A stretch of DNA of 64,000 nucleotides from positions 1,326,556 through 1,390,555 of the forward strand of contig DS990592.1 in assembly GCA_000155695.1 (NCBI GenBank). The letters are read 5' to 3'. Position numbers and translations under genes: made by a program. The stretch is from Verrucomicrobiia bacterium DG1235. GTDB lineage: Bacteria > Verrucomicrobiota > Verrucomicrobiia > Opitutales > Opitutaceae. This document shows positions 35,713 through 46,808 of this stretch, one piece after another. How positions within the stretch are numbered: position 1 is the stretch's first letter; each line of letters begins with the position of its first letter. A model generated the notes under the pieces. The model made no database searches and had not been told where the DNA came from. It worked only from the letters and a program-made list of their open reading frames with translations.

Positions 35713-36279
35713 ATGAAGCGCTTCAAAATCTTAGCCAGCCTCCTGCTCCTGCTCGCCGCCAAACCCTGCCTTCTTCAGGCAAAGACGCCGCCGGACGGAG
35801 TCGTCCCTGTCGAGAATTTCCAGCTCGAGCGCTATCTCGGCCTCTGGTACGAAATCGCTCGCACCGACAACCGTTTCGAACGGGGCCTCGAAAGCGTCAC
35901 GGCAGAGTATACTCTGCGTGACAACGGAGGAATCCGCGTTTTCAACCGAGGCTGGAACGCAGAAAAAGGGACTTGGAACGAAGTCGACGGAAAAGGCTAC
36001 AAAATCGGCGATCCCGACGAAGGCACCCTGAAGGTCACCTTCTTCTGGCCCTTTTACGCCGGATACCACGTCTTCGAGCTCGACCACGAAGGCTACCAAT
36101 ACGCCCTCGTCAGCGGCGACAACCACTCCTACATGTGGATCCTCGCCCGTACACCCACACTTCCCCAATCAACCGTAGACGCGCTCCTCGAAAAGGCCGC
36201 CGCAGCCGGATTCGCCACCAACGAACTCGTCTGGGTCGATCATCAAACCATCCACCCATCACTAGTAAAAAAACGCTAG
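35713..36279 (+). CDS. blc: Lipocalin (Blc family)
   Basis: 188 residues. Signal peptide of about 23 residues; the Cys at 19 lacks a proper lipobox, so I predict a soluble periplasmic protein and not a lipoprotein. The lipocalin GxW motif is GLWYEIARTDNRFERGL, with the later YALVSGDNHSYMWILART typical of Blc. These proteins bind lipids such as lysophospholipids in the envelope. MutY follows 34 bases downstream on the same strand. Confidence 0.92.
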   Translation: MKRFKILASLLLLLAAKPCLLQAKTPPDGVVPVENFQLERYLGLWYEIARTDNRFERGLESVTAEYTLRDNGGIRVFNRGWNAEKGTWNEVDGKGYKIGDPDEGTLKVTFFWPFYAGYHVFELDHEGYQYALVSGDNHSYMWILARTPTLPQSTVDALLEKAAAAGFATNELVWVDHQTIHPSLVKKR

Positions 36280-36313
36280 CCCCCTTTCGCTCCGATCGGC
36301 ACAGTCCACCGAA

Positions 36314-37345
36314 ATGCCATCCAACTCCCTCGCCTCTCAAGCAAAGTCCTTCCGCTCCTCCCTCATCGATTGGTACGACGCCAATGCTCGCGACCTTCCC
36401 TGGCGAAACGCCCCATCCACCTACAAAACCGTAGTATCCGAATTCATGCTACAGCAGACACAGGTAAAAACTGTGCTGCCCTACTTCGCCGCCTGGCTAG
36501 AGAAGTACCCCGACTTCAAAACTCTGGCCGACGCTTCAGAAGAAGAAATTCTCAAAAGCTGGGAAGGTCTCGGCTACTACTCCCGCGCTCGAAATCTCCA
36601 CAAACTCGCCAAAGAAGTCTCCGCTATCCCAGCCGGCGAACTTCCCACCGACGCGAAAAGCTGGCTCCGTTTCCCAGGCGTCGGCCCCTACGCAGCAGCA
36701 GCCATCTGCAGCATCTCCTTCTCCGATCCCTCCGCCGTCGTAGACGGAAACGTCGTCCGTATCCTCTCCCGCATTACAGCCGACGAGTCCGACTACAAAA
36801 ATTCCACCGACGCCGCAAAAGCCTACCGCGAGCTCGTCCAAACGCTTCTCAACCCCGCCCACCCAGGCGACCATAACCAAGCCATGATGGAGCTCGGCGC
36901 CACCGTTTGCCACAAGCAATCCCCCACCTGCCTTCTCTGCCCCGTCCGCGTCCACTGCCAAGGCTACACAAAAGGAATCGCCGAAACCCTTCCCCGTCTC
37001 GCCAAAACCAAATTCGAGGAAGTCACCGTCAATAGAGCCTGGATACAAAGCCCGCAAGGCATCCTACTCCACAAAATCCCCGCCAATGCCAAACGCATGA
37101 AAGGCCTGCACGAGCTCCCCGATCTAGCGGCCCTATCCATACCGGTTCCAAAAACGAAGCCCCACCTCACCCGAAAAAGAGGCATCACCAAATATCGTAT
37201 CACCGAGCGTATCCACACGATCACTCCTCAAGCCCTTCCAAGCAGCCTGCCGCCCGATCACATCTGGGCCAAACCCAGCGAAATTCCCAAACTCCCCTTC
37301 TCCGGCCCCCACCGCCGCTGGATCACCGAACTCCTCTCAACCTAG
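36314..37345 (+). CDS. mutY: A/G-specific adenine DNA glycosylase
   Basis: 343 residues. The helix-hairpin-helix glycosylase domain has the catalytic Glu in FMLQQTQV and Asp in GVGPYAAAAICSI-SFSDPSAVVDG. The iron-sulphur motif is complete (C-x6-C-x2-C-x5-C in CHKQSPTCLLCPVRVHC). The C-terminal MutT-like domain recognises 8-oxoguanine (GLHELPDL). It removes adenine mispaired with 8-oxoguanine. An inverted repeat at 37394-37419 after the stop lacks a T-tract. Confidence 0.95.
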   Translation: MPSNSLASQAKSFRSSLIDWYDANARDLPWRNAPSTYKTVVSEFMLQQTQVKTVLPYFAAWLEKYPDFKTLADASEEEILKSWEGLGYYSRARNLHKLAKEVSAIPAGELPTDAKSWLRFPGVGPYAAAAICSISFSDPSAVVDGNVVRILSRITADESDYKNSTDAAKAYRELVQTLLNPAHPGDHNQAMMELGATVCHKQSPTCLLCPVRVHCQGYTKGIAETLPRLAKTKFEEVTVNRAWIQSPQGILLHKIPANAKRMKGLHELPDLAALSIPVPKTKPHLTRKRGITKYRITERIHTITPQALPSSLPPDHIWAKPSEIPKLPFSGPHRRWITELLST

Positions 37346-37482
37346 CCACCCCACGATTAGCCTACCCAGAGCAATCCCTCGAAATCCGGAACACGAAACG
37401 CGCAACCTTACACGTTTCGCGCCCCAACCCCATTCACCTCCCTTTCATCCCTCACAAACTTCCACTCCCGTTCCGCCATCCC

Positions 37483-38019
37483 TTATCTCGCTGCGTCCGC
37501 CGCCTTCATCCGCGCTAGAGACGCCGCTTCGTGAGCCCGCAAAGCCGCATAATCCATCTCATCCAAACTCTCGTCCGTCTCCGTTGCAACAAACTCCAAC
37601 TCCACCCCCGATCCCGCAAATTCCCGCCGAAACACGTAACTCGCCCTGTCCAAATGGTAGTCCGAAGTCACCACCACACAGCGCTTCGCCCCCGACTCGG
37701 CGATTATTGGCTTCGCTTTCGAGGCGTCCTCCAAAGTATTCAAGCTGAGAGCGAACTCCAGAAAGCGATTACCCGGAATCCCAAGCTCCACGAGTCGCCT
37801 TTTCAAATACTCCGCATGCGCCGTCTCCGTTCGGTTAAAATGCTCGCCAAAGCCGCCAGTCAGCAAGATCCGGCAATCCGGCTCCGCCTTCCAGAGCCCC
37901 ACAGCCGCCACGCAACGCTCCTCAGCAACTCCAAACAGACGCCCATCATCTCCATTCGGCGACCCAAGCACCACGATCAGCTTTTCCGAATCCACTGCCA
38001 TAAAACAAGCTGAGTTCAT
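37483..38019 (-). CDS. DUF218 (SanA/YdcF/ElyC) family protein
   Basis: 178 residues; a second ATG at 38001 is also possible. The DUF218 pattern is clear: VVLGSPNGDDG at the start, ILLTGGFGEHF, a conserved Glu in ETAHAEYLK, NTLEDASKA and VVTSDYHLDRASYVFRREF. There is no transmembrane segment, so it is cytoplasmic, like YdcF. Family members affect envelope integrity or bind nucleotides (S-adenosylmethionine in YdcF); no specific role can be given. It is separated from rpsU by the rpsU terminator. Confidence 0.85.
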   Translation of the reverse strand: MNSACFMAVDSEKLIVVLGSPNGDDGRLFGVAEERCVAAVGLWKAEPDCRILLTGGFGEHFNRTETAHAEYLKRRLVELGIPGNRFLEFALSLNTLEDASKAKPIIAESGAKRCVVVTSDYHLDRASYVFRREFAGSGVELEFVATETDESLDEMDYAALRAHEAASLARMKAADAAR

Positions 38020-38045
38020 CTTTCGCCAAACTGTCGACGCAAAAA

Positions 38046-38073
38046 AAAGACCCTCCCAAACGGGAGAGTCTTT
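38046..38073 (-). terminator. rpsU: Terminator of rpsU (minus strand)
   Basis: Twelve-base stem (AAAGACTCTCCC pairing with GGGAGGGTCTTT on the minus strand, one G-U pair) with loop GTTT, followed by five more T. It lies 26 bases after the rpsU stop. Confidence 0.85.
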
Positions 38074-38099
38074 AGAAATTCGTTTCGCTAATTGGTAGA

Positions 38100-38297
38100 C
38101 TAGTTGTCGTACTTACAGCGGATCATGTTGTTGAAGGCAGCTACCTTCTTCTGGCGGCGCTTCGTTTGCGAAGGCTTTTCGAAGTAGCGGTTCGCACGTA
38201 CGTCCTTGATGACGCCTTCGCGGTCGAGCTTCTTCTTCAGACGGCGGAGTGCGCGTTCTACTGGTTCGTTTTTGCGGATTTTTACTTCGATTGCCAT
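38100..38297 (-). CDS. rpsU: 30S ribosomal protein S21
   Basis: 65 residues. Typical S21 pattern: MAIEVKIRKNEPVERALRRLKKK, then KDVRANRYFEKPSQTKRRQKK. S21 binds the 3' region of 16S rRNA and helps initiation. It is a single-gene unit with its own strong terminator at 38046-38073. Start and length fit the family exactly. Confidence 0.96.
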   Translation of the reverse strand: MAIEVKIRKNEPVERALRRLKKKLDREGVIKDVRANRYFEKPSQTKRRQKKVAAFNNMIRCKYDN

Positions 38298-38367
38298 GGT
38301 GGAAAAATTGAAAGACGCCCAACAAGGGACTTTTCCCCCTGCTCGTCAACCCTTTTTCTAGACAGGT

Positions 38368-40476
38368 TCATTGACGCGCCGCCGCCGAGTCAGCCAGCGC
38401 GTCACGAATCGCATCGCCCAAGATCGCTTTCTTAAGAGGCTTGGTCAAATAGTCATCCATTCCTGCTTCGAGACATCGCTCCCGATCCCCCTGTAACGCG
38501 TTTGCTGTCAGAGCGATAATTCTTGTCGGGCGTTCGAGCTTTCTCACCCCCTCGAGCTTCCGAAACTCACGGACAAATTCGTACCCATCCATTCGCGGCA
38601 TGCAACAATCCAGGAGGATCAGATCATAGTCGTTCTCGATACAGCATTCCATAGCCTCAAGACCGTCCACTGCCTGATCGCATTCGTAGCCTAACTTGGA
38701 CATCAACTTGACCGCCAGTCGCCGATTTACCGCGTGATCTTCCACTAGAAGAATCTTACCCGGCAACGGACTTTGTGAAGCCACCTCCCCAGAATTTGGC
38801 TGCGAATCACTTTGAACTCCGCCCTCGACATTAGCCGGAAACACCCGATCGAGCAACTTGTCAATCTGACTGGGACGAAGCGGCCTACAGAGATGCACCC
38901 GACCCTTCGCTCCGTCCGCCTTGGAATTTCCATGAGAGGAGTAAGCAATCGCCAACGGCCCACCACTCCAATGATCCTGCACACCCTCGCGCCAAATAAA
39001 CTCGTCAACGATGAGAAGCTGAAATCGATTCCCCGGCTCCGTCTTCAATTTCGCAATAGCATCCGCTGTCGAAGATACGACCTCCACACGCGCGTTTCGA
39101 TGCTCAAGCTCCCTCGCCACCAATCCTCCGACCCGCGGATTCTCAAGAGCGACGAGTACACACAGAAATGATCCGCAAACCTTTGGCTGATAAGCCCTAC
39201 GCTTCTCCGCCTCTTTGTCTCTACACGCCACGGTAAACCAGAAACGCGATCCCAAACCTGCTTCACTATCGACCCCGATCTCGCCTCCCATCGCGAAGAC
39301 AAGCTTCCTGCAAATCGCCAATCCGAGCCCCGTCCCGCCATAGATTCGAGTCGTTGACGAGTCCGCTTGCGAAAAGGGCTTAAAGAGCCGCATCTGCGCC
39401 TCCTTCGAAATACCAATCCCCGAATCCCAAACCTCAAACCTGAGCATGAACTCTCCTGGCTTCGCCTCATAGCGAGAAATTCCTAAACCAACTTCGCCTC
39501 TCGGGGTGAACTTGACCGCGTTTCCAATCATGTTCGTAAGGATCTGACGGATACGCCCAACATCCGAGCAAATGCTGAGTGGCACGTCCAAATCGATATC
39601 GCAGATCACCTCCAAGTCGGATTCCTGAGCGTTCTCGGCCATCAAGGTCAGTACCGATTCCGCAAGCTCGCGCACATTGAAGTGCTGCTCCTCCAAAGCC
39701 ATTTTGCCGGAATCAAGTCGCGAGAAATCGAGAATGTCGTTCAAAATTAGCAGCAAAGCCTCCGCGCTATCGTTCGCCGTATCAGCCAATTCTTGCTGCT
39801 CGTCATCTAGCTTGGAGTCCACCAGCAAGGAAAGCATGCCGAGAATCCCATTCAGCGGCGTGCGAATCTCATGACTCATCACCGCCAAAAACTCCGACTT
39901 CGAACGCACTGCTTGAAGACTCTGGTCGCGGGCGATTGCCAGTTGCTTGTTCGTCTCCTGCAAGCGATCCGCCATTTCTTGTAACCTTCGATTGGCGCGC
40001 TCGAGCCGTTCGCTTCGCTCCTCGAGATGCCCGACCTTTTCCGTTACCAGCTGATTCTGCAACTTCGCTAGCGCCGACACCTTAAACAGCCCGAGATAGC
40101 GATCCTCCTCGTCCAACACTACGATGTCCTGCCAAAAATGCTCCTCGCTACGCGAAAAGGCCAATTGCAGGATATGGATCATCGGCTGGTCGATTCTCAC
40201 TGTGAGAAAATCCGACTCCATCTGGCTATCTACCTTCGCCCGACCATATAGGGCATGTCCATAGCGACCCCCAAAAAGAGTCGCAAAACGCTTGCTTGAG
40301 CAAATTCCAACCACCCGCTTTTCGCAGGTAACAGCGAGACATTCAAAGTCGCCGCTGGTCATGACCTGGACCGCATCGTCCAGATGCATCGTCACGGGTA
40401 ATGACGGCGCAGACACCAACAAGGTTCTCATATCAAGGCTCTCGATAGATTCAGTGACGTTCAAGGGATAGATCAT
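38368..40476 (-). CDS. Hybrid sensor histidine kinase with CBS pair and two receivers
   Basis: 702 residues from ATG 40476 (a TTG seven codons upstream is possible). Residues about 15-150 resemble a CBS-domain pair; about 150-205 form a coiled coil. Then come HisKA ([15 protein letters not shown], phosphorylated His), the catalytic domain (N box [12 protein letters not shown]1 DSGIGIS, G2 [14 protein letters not shown]), a degenerate receiver (around residues 445-560) with its Asp pair lost and Lys replaced by Arg, and an active receiver ([15 protein letters not shown], acceptor Asp in [16 protein letters not shown], Lys in LTKPLKK). No membrane segment: a cytosolic sensor, perhaps of adenosyl compounds through the CBS pair. 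Confidence 0.92.
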   Translation of the reverse strand: MIYPLNVTESIESLDMRTLLVSAPSLPVTMHLDDAVQVMTSGDFECLAVTCEKRVVGICSSKRFATLFGGRYGHALYGRAKVDSQMESDFLTVRIDQPMIHILQLAFSRSEEHFWQDIVVLDEEDRYLGLFKVSALAKLQNQLVTEKVGHLEERSERLERANRRLQEMADRLQETNKQLAIARDQSLQAVRSKSEFLAVMSHEIRTPLNGILGMLSLLVDSKLDDEQQELADTANDSAEALLLILNDILDFSRLDSGKMALEEQHFNVRELAESVLTLMAENAQESDLEVICDIDLDVPLSICSDVGRIRQILTNMIGNAVKFTPRGEVGLGISRYEAKPGEFMLRFEVWDSGIGISKEAQMRLFKPFSQADSSTTRIYGGTGLGLAICRKLVFAMGGEIGVDSEAGLGSRFWFTVACRDKEAEKRRAYQPKVCGSFLCVLVALENPRVGGLVARELEHRNARVEVVSSTADAIAKLKTEPGNRFQLLIVDEFIWREGVQDHWSGGPLAIAYSSHGNSKADGAKGRVHLCRPLRPSQIDKLLDRVFPANVEGGVQSDSQPNSGEVASQSPLPGKILLVEDHAVNRRLAVKLMSKLGYECDQAVDGLEAMECCIENDYDLILLDCCMPRMDGYEFVREFRKLEGVRKLERPTRIIALTANALQGDRERCLEAGMDDYLTKPLKKAILGDAIRDALADSAAARQ

Positions 40477-40661
40477 CGCTTTTACACATCGGCCCAAACT
40501 CTCGTTCGTAATGTCACGTAAATGTTAAGCTTAGGTTACAGATGCTCCCGACTCCTCTTCGAAACTGCCGCCAAATGGTGAATAACACCCGCGCAACTCT
40601 GTGAATAACTCCTAGCTTCTTTATTTTGAAAAACACGTAAACTGGGCTTTCCTTCACCGCC

Positions 40662-43600
40662 ATGTCTAATCCCGCCGAAGGACCCTTCGTACACCTCCAC
40701 AATCACACTCACTACTCTCTCCTCGACGGCTGCGCCAAACCCCTCCGCGCCGCCCAACGCTGTCTCGAACTGGGCATGCCTGCCCTCGCCATGACCGACC
40801 ATGGCAACCTCTTCGGCGCCATCGACTTCTACCGCTCCTGCAAAAAAGTCGGCATCAAGCCGCTTATCGGCTGCGAACTCTACTACGTCAACGACCACAA
40901 GCAGTCCGAACGCCCCCGCCGCGAGCGTAAGCGTACCGACGACATCGGAGACATCCCGGAACACTACGTCCCGCCCAAGGAGGACTTCCCCAAATACCAG
41001 ATTCACCACAAAGGCGTCATCGCCAAAAATTTCGAAGGCTACCAAAACCTCTGCAAGCTCGTCTCCGACGCTCACATAAACGGCGTCTACTACAAGCCGC
41101 GCGCCGACATCGAAACCCTCGCCAAATACTCCAAAGGCCTGATCGGCCTCTCCGGCTGCATCAACGGCGTCGCCGCTCAGTATCTGATTTATGGAGACGA
41201 GGAAAACGCTCGCAAGGCCACCGCCACCTTCGTCGACATCTTCGGCAAGGAAAACTACTTCATCGAGATTCAGGACCACGGCATGCCGGTCCAACGTCGC
41301 ATCATCCCCGGTCTCCTAAAGCTGGCCAAGGAATTCGACCTCAAGGTCATCTGCGCCAACGACTCCCACTACGTCTACAAGGAGGACGCCAATCCTCACG
41401 ACGCCCTCCTCTGTATTCAGACAGGAAAAATCATCGAAGACGAAAACCGGATGAAGTACCCCTCCCAGGAGTTCTACCTCAAGAGCCGCCAAGAAATGTA
41501 CGAGATTTTCAAGGAGGTCCCGGAGTCGCTCGACAACACCGTTCACGTCGCCGAAATGGTCGACCTCGAAATCCCCTTCGACGAAGACCATTACCCCGTT
41601 TTCGAATGTCCTCCAGAACTTGGATACAAATCGGATGACGACGCCTTCGATCGCATCCTCGATATCTACGAGCTAGAAAAGACCAAGGTCAACAAGCAGA
41701 ACGGCGACGACACTGTCTGCAAGCTCACCGCCGAAGAGCGCGCCAACCACAAGAAAAACGGATTCGTCCTGCTTGACCTCTGCAAAAAAGGGCTCAAGGA
41801 ACGCTACGGAGTAGACTACGACGACCGCGCCTCCTACGTCCCCAAAGAAGGCGAACGAGAAGACTTCGCGGAATTCGTCTGTGATCAAATGGACTTCCAG
41901 CTGGCCATCATCACCGGTACCGGCTTCGTCGACTACTTCCTCATCGTCTGGGACTTCATCAACTTCGCCCGCAGCCAAGGTATCCCCGTCGGCCCGGGCC
42001 GAGGTTCAGGCGCCGGTTGCATCATCGCCTATGTATTGAAAATTACAGACATCGATCCGCTCCGCTTCGGTCTGCTCTTCGAACGTATGCTCAACCTCGA
42101 GCGCGTCTCCCCACCGGACTTCGATATCGATTTCTGCATGCGCCGCCGAGACGTAGTGGTAAACTACGTACGCGAAAAATACGGCCACGACTCCGTCGCA
42201 AACATCATCACCTTCGGCACCTTCGGCGCCAAGATGATCGTGCGCGACCTCGCCCGCGTAAACAATCTCCAGTTCGCCGAGGCCGACAAGATCGCAAAAA
42301 TGATCCCGGACGAGCTCAACATCTCGCTGGACGACTCCGTCGAGAAATCCTCCGACCTGCGCAACGAGATCGCCGTCAATCCCGTCGCCAAGAAAATCGT
42401 CGAGCACGGCAAGGTAATTGAAGGCATGGTCCGCAACACCGGCAAACACGCCTGCGGCATTATTATCGGAGACCAGCCCATCCATAACCTCGTCCCAGTC
42501 ACGCTACAAGAAGGCGATCTCACCACCCAGTACCCCAAAGGCCCGTCCGAAGACCTCGGTCTTCTCAAGATGGACTTCCTGGGGCTCAAGACTCTCACCG
42601 TCATTTCGGACGCCCAGGATAACATCCAAGCCACCCGAAACCTCCCGGACTTCGACATCGAAAAAGTTACTCTCGAAGACCCGAAAACCTACGACCTCCT
42701 CAATGCAGGCAACACCGTCGGCGTCTTCCAGCTCGAGTCGGGCGGGATGCAAAACCTCTGCAAGCAAATTGGCCTCTCCGTCTTCGAGGAAATCATCGCC
42801 TTGATCGCCCTCTACAGACCGGGGCCTATGCAGTTCATCCCCCAATTCATCGAGGGAAAACGCGACCCGAAAAAAATCCAAATCCCCCATCCGCTCCTAG
42901 AGGAACTCGTATCCGAAACCTACGGCGTCCTCGTCTATCAGGAGCAGGTTATGGAGTCAGCCCGCATCATCGCGGGCTATACGCTTGGCGGAGCGGACAT
43001 GCTGCGGCGCGCCATGGGCAAGAAGATCGCCTCCGTCATGGAAGCCCAAAAACAGATCTTCGTCGACGGCGCCAAAGCAACCCACGGCATCAAGGAAAAG
43101 GAAGCTCTCAATATCTTCGCCATCCTAGAGAAATTCGCCCAGTACGGCTTCAACAAATCCCACTCAGCCGCCTACGCGATGCTATCCTACCGCACCGCGT
43201 ATTTGAAAGCCAACTACCCAGTCGAATTCATGGCCGCTCTCCTCTCCGCGGAATTGGGAAATGCGGACAAGGTTTCGCACTTCATCGACGAGGCCAACAG
43301 CATGGGCATCCGCGTCCTCTCGCCGGACATCAATAAGTCCAAGGAAATGTTCACCCCGGTAATCGACAGCGAGGAAGATATAGCGGACGGTAAGCTCGGT
43401 TCCATCGTCTTCGGCATGGGCGCCGTCAAAGGCGTTGGCGACTCCGCCGCCAAGACCATCATCGCCGAACGCGACGCCAACGGCCCCTACGAAGGTATGG
43501 ACGAGCTACTCGAGCGCGTGGATACAAAATCCGTCAACAAACGCGTGTTGGAAAACCTGATAAAAACCGGAGCATTCGATTTTACGGGCGAACCGCGCGG

Positions 43601-44441
43601 CTCCCTCTTTCACCGACTCGAAGGCGCAATGAATCAAGCCGCCGAAGCCCAACGAGACAAAGAACGCGGCCAAGAATCCTTCTTCGACATGATTGTCGAA
43701 GAGCCCAAGGAGAAAGACGCGCCTCAGTGGGACCTCAGCAAACAGTTCACCAAAACCGAAATGCTACGCTACGAAAAAGAGTTGCTCGGTTTCTACGTTT
43801 CCGGGCATCCACTCGATGAATACAAAGGTATCGCAGAAGCCCTTACCAACTTCGATCTCAGCAAGGTCGATCAACTGGGTGACAAAGTTGAATTCCAAGC
43901 CTGCGGCGTAGCCGGTGGAGTCGTCAAAAAACTCTCTCGCAAGGACAATCGCCCCTGGGCTTTCTTCTCCCTCGGTACACGCAAGACTTCCCTTCAGGTC
44001 AACTGCTACGCTGACGCCTTCGAAGAATACGGCCAAAATCTAGAAAACGACGCCCTAGTTCTCATCAAAGGCACCGTTATCAGACGCGACGGCGAAGTAC
44101 GCCTCAACGTTCTGGAAATACATCCGCTCGAAGCCTTCATGCCCGGCCAAATAAAGCACATCACCTGGGTACTCGACCCTGACAAGGATACCGACAGCTT
44201 CCTCTACAAATACCGAGAAGTGCTCGACCGTACCCGAGGTACCACTACAAGCGACATAGCCTTCAGAATTAGCGACACCTGTATCGCATCCGCCAATACC
44301 GCCAGCTCGCTACGCTGGCGAGTCAACACCAACGAATGGTCAGAACTTCGCAAAAACAAGGCCGTCGTCGGCTGCATAGTACAAACCGAGCCTGTTAAAG
44401 TGAAGCAACGCGAACGCCGCTGGGCCAGCAAAGCCAGCTAG
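40662..44441 (+). CDS. dnaE: DNA polymerase III alpha subunit
   Basis: 1259 residues. The N-terminal PHP domain is marked by [13 protein letters not shown] and [14 protein letters not shown]. The polymerase core has [14 protein letters not shown] and the catalytic acids in [20 protein letters not shown] helix-hairpin-helix and OB-fold region make the C-terminus ([22 protein letters not shown]). It is the replicative polymerase. About 100 residues longer than E. coli DnaE. It starts divergently from the hybrid kinase with 164-185 bases between. Confidence 0.96.
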   Translation: MSNPAEGPFVHLHNHTHYSLLDGCAKPLRAAQRCLELGMPALAMTDHGNLFGAIDFYRSCKKVGIKPLIGCELYYVNDHKQSERPRRERKRTDDIGDIPEHYVPPKEDFPKYQIHHKGVIAKNFEGYQNLCKLVSDAHINGVYYKPRADIETLAKYSKGLIGLSGCINGVAAQYLIYGDEENARKATATFVDIFGKENYFIEIQDHGMPVQRRIIPGLLKLAKEFDLKVICANDSHYVYKEDANPHDALLCIQTGKIIEDENRMKYPSQEFYLKSRQEMYEIFKEVPESLDNTVHVAEMVDLEIPFDEDHYPVFECPPELGYKSDDDAFDRILDIYELEKTKVNKQNGDDTVCKLTAEERANHKKNGFVLLDLCKKGLKERYGVDYDDRASYVPKEGEREDFAEFVCDQMDFQLAIITGTGFVDYFLIVWDFINFARSQGIPVGPGRGSGAGCIIAYVLKITDIDPLRFGLLFERMLNLERVSPPDFDIDFCMRRRDVVVNYVREKYGHDSVANIITFGTFGAKMIVRDLARVNNLQFAEADKIAKMIPDELNISLDDSVEKSSDLRNEIAVNPVAKKIVEHGKVIEGMVRNTGKHACGIIIGDQPIHNLVPVTLQEGDLTTQYPKGPSEDLGLLKMDFLGLKTLTVISDAQDNIQATRNLPDFDIEKVTLEDPKTYDLLNAGNTVGVFQLESGGMQNLCKQIGLSVFEEIIALIALYRPGPMQFIPQFIEGKRDPKKIQIPHPLLEELVSETYGVLVYQEQVMESARIIAGYTLGGADMLRRAMGKKIASVMEAQKQIFVDGAKATHGIKEKEALNIFAILEKFAQYGFNKSHSAAYAMLSYRTAYLKANYPVEFMAALLSAELGNADKVSHFIDEANSMGIRVLSPDINKSKEMFTPVIDSEEDIADGKLGSIVFGMGAVKGVGDSAAKTIIAERDANGPYEGMDELLERVDTKSVNKRVLENLIKTGAFDFTGEPRGSLFHRLEGAMNQAAEAQRDKERGQESFFDMIVEEPKEKDAPQWDLSKQFTKTEMLRYEKELLGFYVSGHPLDEYKGIAEALTNFDLSKVDQLGDKVEFQACGVAGGVVKKLSRKDNRPWAFFSLGTRKTSLQVNCYADAFEEYGQNLENDALVLIKGTVIRRDGEVRLNVLEIHPLEAFMPGQIKHITWVLDPDKDTDSFLYKYREVLDRTRGTTTSDIAFRISDTCIASANTASSLRWRVNTNEWSELRKNKAVVGCIVQTEPVKVKQRERRWASKAS

Positions 44442-44486
44442 CCTGGCGCACCCACGCTCTAAAGTCGCCCTCGTTCTATATAATGC

Positions 44487-44756
44487 TATAGAGCGCCGAG
44501 GAAGACGAACAGCTACACAATCGTTTTTTACAACAACAGCGACCAAGCCCTTTCTGATATCGTCGTAACCGATACCACGCCTGCCTATACTACTTTTGCT
44601 TCTGCCCTCACCGGACCGTTCCCCGACAATCTTACTTCAGTCGATCTCCAGGCTCCCAATGTAGGCGAAACCGGCTCGATCACTTGGGTTTTCACCGGCA
44701 CTCTAGCCCCGGGAGCCTCAGGTACCGTCAGCTACACTACCACGCTCGACATCTGA
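44487..44756 (+). pseudogene. Remnant of a DUF11-type repeat protein (C-terminal fragment)
   Basis: About 90 codons open in one frame with no start and a stop at 44754-44756; a stop at 44481-44483 closes it upstream. The readable part has strong coding character and matches DUF11 surface-repeat domains: VFYNNSDQALSDIVVTDTTP, NVGETGSITWVF and PGASGTVSYTTTLDI. DUF11 domains occur in large secreted verrucomicrobial proteins and this fragment looks like the last repeat of one. No signal peptide or upstream part is present, so I call it a decayed gene remnant. Confidence 0.75.
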
Positions 44757-44978
44757 TCAGTCCCTAGACCGAACTCTCCCGCTATCGAATCCCTAGAGGC
44801 ACTACGAGAAAAGACTCCTAACAAACAAGGAAACTACTCATTGCAAAGGTCTTTTCCCGATGAGAATCCTAGGGTTGATACGAAGAAAAGCCAGACCTGT
44901 AGAAACGCTAATTACCACCGCGTTAAAGTACAGATACGAAGCGACGATCTGTACGGCGGACACCAACTCGCCGCCCAA

Positions 44979-45506
44979 ATGTCACAGTCTAAATCGAAAC
45001 ACCGTATCGTTGTCGTTGAAGATGATCGAACTTCACGAAAGCTACTCGCTCGAATACTCGAAGTAGCCGGTTATGACGTCATCGAGTGCGCTGAAGGAAA
45101 AGACGCGCTGCACATCGTGCAAATGTACCCCCCTTCCGCCATGATAATAGATGTCATGCTGCCCGACATGCAAGGCACCGAAATCGTGCAAGAACTCGCT
45201 CGAATCCCTGGCTGCCGATTTACCAAATGCATCTTCCTGACCGGAATCTTATCCAAGAAAGTCAACGAACTGAGCTACTACTTTGAAGTCGAAAGCAAAA
45301 AATACAGAGCGCTTCCTAAACCAGTTCGAAAAGGCAAACTACTAAGGTTTTTAGCGGACGCCGTACAAGCCTCGCTTGAGGAAAAAGAAAACGACCGCAA
45401 AAAAGAATCACTGGCTGAAAAGCTAGCGAAAGATGTTCCGAGCGAAGCAATCGCATCAAAAGAGGAGCCGTCACACTCAGAAAACATCGAGAGCTGCTCC
45501 ACCTAA
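44979..45506 (+). CDS. Single-domain response regulator with charged C-terminal tail
   Basis: 175 residues from ATG 44979; the frame extends to a TTG at 44841, but that stretch shows no coding pattern. Residues about 8-120 are a complete receiver: acid pair in IVVVEDDRTSRKLLA, acceptor Asp in MIIDVMLPDMQG, Thr in IFLTGILS and Lys in ALPKPVRKGK. The last 60 residues are a Glu/Lys-rich tail without DNA-binding domain. It probably relays phosphate or signals through protein contact. The partner kinase is not adjacent; the hybrid kinase at 38.4-40.5 kb is the nearest candidate. Confidence 0.85.
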   Translation: MSQSKSKHRIVVVEDDRTSRKLLARILEVAGYDVIECAEGKDALHIVQMYPPSAMIIDVMLPDMQGTEIVQELARIPGCRFTKCIFLTGILSKKVNELSYYFEVESKKYRALPKPVRKGKLLRFLADAVQASLEEKENDRKKESLAEKLAKDVPSEAIASKEEPSHSENIESCST

Positions 45507-45792
45507 AATAGCCAGTCATTGCAGCTAATTTCCTCAAATCTGCTTGCACTCAGTTAAGGGCGAAAAAGGAAATATATCCTTTTAATGAATACACCAAGGA
45601 TCGTGCCTACACCGTCTGCCAGAGGAGACTAGAGCGCCTCCAAAATCAAGAGCGTCCATCACCGCGCTCGAAGAGCAAACCACAATCTTGACTGAACAGC
45701 ATAGGTTCGAATGCAATTCTCGGTCAGATAGCCAACTGCCAGGCAATTCCTTTGCCTCTTGTTCGAAAAACTGAGATACGCATCTATTTAAA

Positions 45793-46587
45793 ATGAACCC
45801 ACTGTCCTACGTATCCCTTTTCGCCCTACTATTTGCATCTGCTATTCAAGCAGCCGAAGAGATTCCCATCTGGCCCGGTCTCGCTCCAGGCACAGAAAAC
45901 CGCCCAAACGAGGAAACCATAACAAACGAGCGCTTTAGAAATATCTACCAACCCTCGCTCACTGTGCACCTTCCTCCACGAGAATTGGCTACAGGCGCAT
46001 CCGTCCTAATTTGTCCCGGCGGCGGCTACCGTCACTTGGCTATCTTCAAGGAGGGACACCATACCTCCTCCTGGCTTAACTCTCTCGGCATCACCGCCTT
46101 TGTTCTCAAATATCGACTCAATGAAGACGAAGCCCTCCAAGATTCGCTCCAAGCCATGCGCTACATTCGCCAAAACGCGAATCGCTGGCAAATCGACCCA
46201 AACAAGCTCGGACTCATGGGATTCTCCGCAGGCGGGCACCTTCTCCTAAACACAGTCTCCCACGCAGATGCGTCCGCCAAACCTAATTTCCTCGTTGTCA
46301 TGTACCCCGTCACTCGAGGCATCGACCTCGAAACCGCCTTCCCCGCAAACGCCTCTCCAACCATCGTATTCGGTGCCAGCGACGACACCACCACGCCCCC
46401 CGCAAACGCCATCTCAGTCTACCAAAGCGTTCTCTCCGCCGGTCATCCCACTGAGCTCCACCTCTACGAGACAGGCGGCCACGGTTTCGGGCTCGGTCTC
46501 TACCGAGGCCCCGTCATCGACTGGACCGATCGCTGCGAAGTCTGGTTCGAAAAACGCGGCCTACTCACGCCGCCGGAAAAAAACTAA
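45793..46587 (+). CDS. Exported alpha/beta-hydrolase, acetyl-xylan-esterase-like (BD-FAE family)
   Basis: 264 residues. Signal peptide of about 20 residues (FALLFASAIQAAEE). Catalytic Ser in GFSAGGHLL, oxyanion GG in LICPGGGYRHLA, acid in FGASDDTTTP and His in GGHGFGLGL complete the triad. Such enzymes deacetylate xylan or related sugars; the exact substrate is not known. A terminator overlaps the stop codon. An earlier hairpin (45741-45757) ends the preceding region. Confidence 0.9.
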   Translation: MNPLSYVSLFALLFASAIQAAEEIPIWPGLAPGTENRPNEETITNERFRNIYQPSLTVHLPPRELATGASVLICPGGGYRHLAIFKEGHHTSSWLNSLGITAFVLKYRLNEDEALQDSLQAMRYIRQNANRWQIDPNKLGLMGFSAGGHLLLNTVSHADASAKPNFLVVMYPVTRGIDLETAFPANASPTIVFGASDDTTTPPANAISVYQSVLSAGHPTELHLYETGGHGFGLGLYRGPVIDWTDRCEVWFEKRGLLTPPEKN

Positions 46588-46607
46588 ATGCCTCCCCTGC
46601 ATTTTTT
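46586..46607 (+). terminator. Terminator of the esterase gene
   Basis: Six-base stem AAATGC/GCATTT with loop CTCCCCT, and T-tract to 46607. The stem begins inside the stop codon region of the esterase gene. The stem is weak (two G-C pairs). Confidence 0.45.
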
Positions 46608-46808
46608 CCTAGGCGAACACCTCTCTTTGCGCTAACCCTCCGCACCTTACTTTCCGCGCCAGCCTTCTGATCGGCTGTCGCCTCGCTCCGGTAGGAACTC
46701 TTTTTATCGCGGCGAACCATAACAGAGCCTCACAGGCCCAACGGAGTCGCCAGATCGGAGCCAATGCCCGCAAAGCATGTGGCCGCGACCCGTTTCCACC
46801 GCACATAT

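Noticed and set aside
37394-37419. Inverted repeat CGAAACG/CGTTTCG after mutY as terminator
   Set aside because: No T-tract follows on either strand and the loop is long.
46729-46741. The 13-base word CCTCACAGGCCCA also found near 53580
   Set aside because: Shared words of this size are expected by chance in 64 kb.
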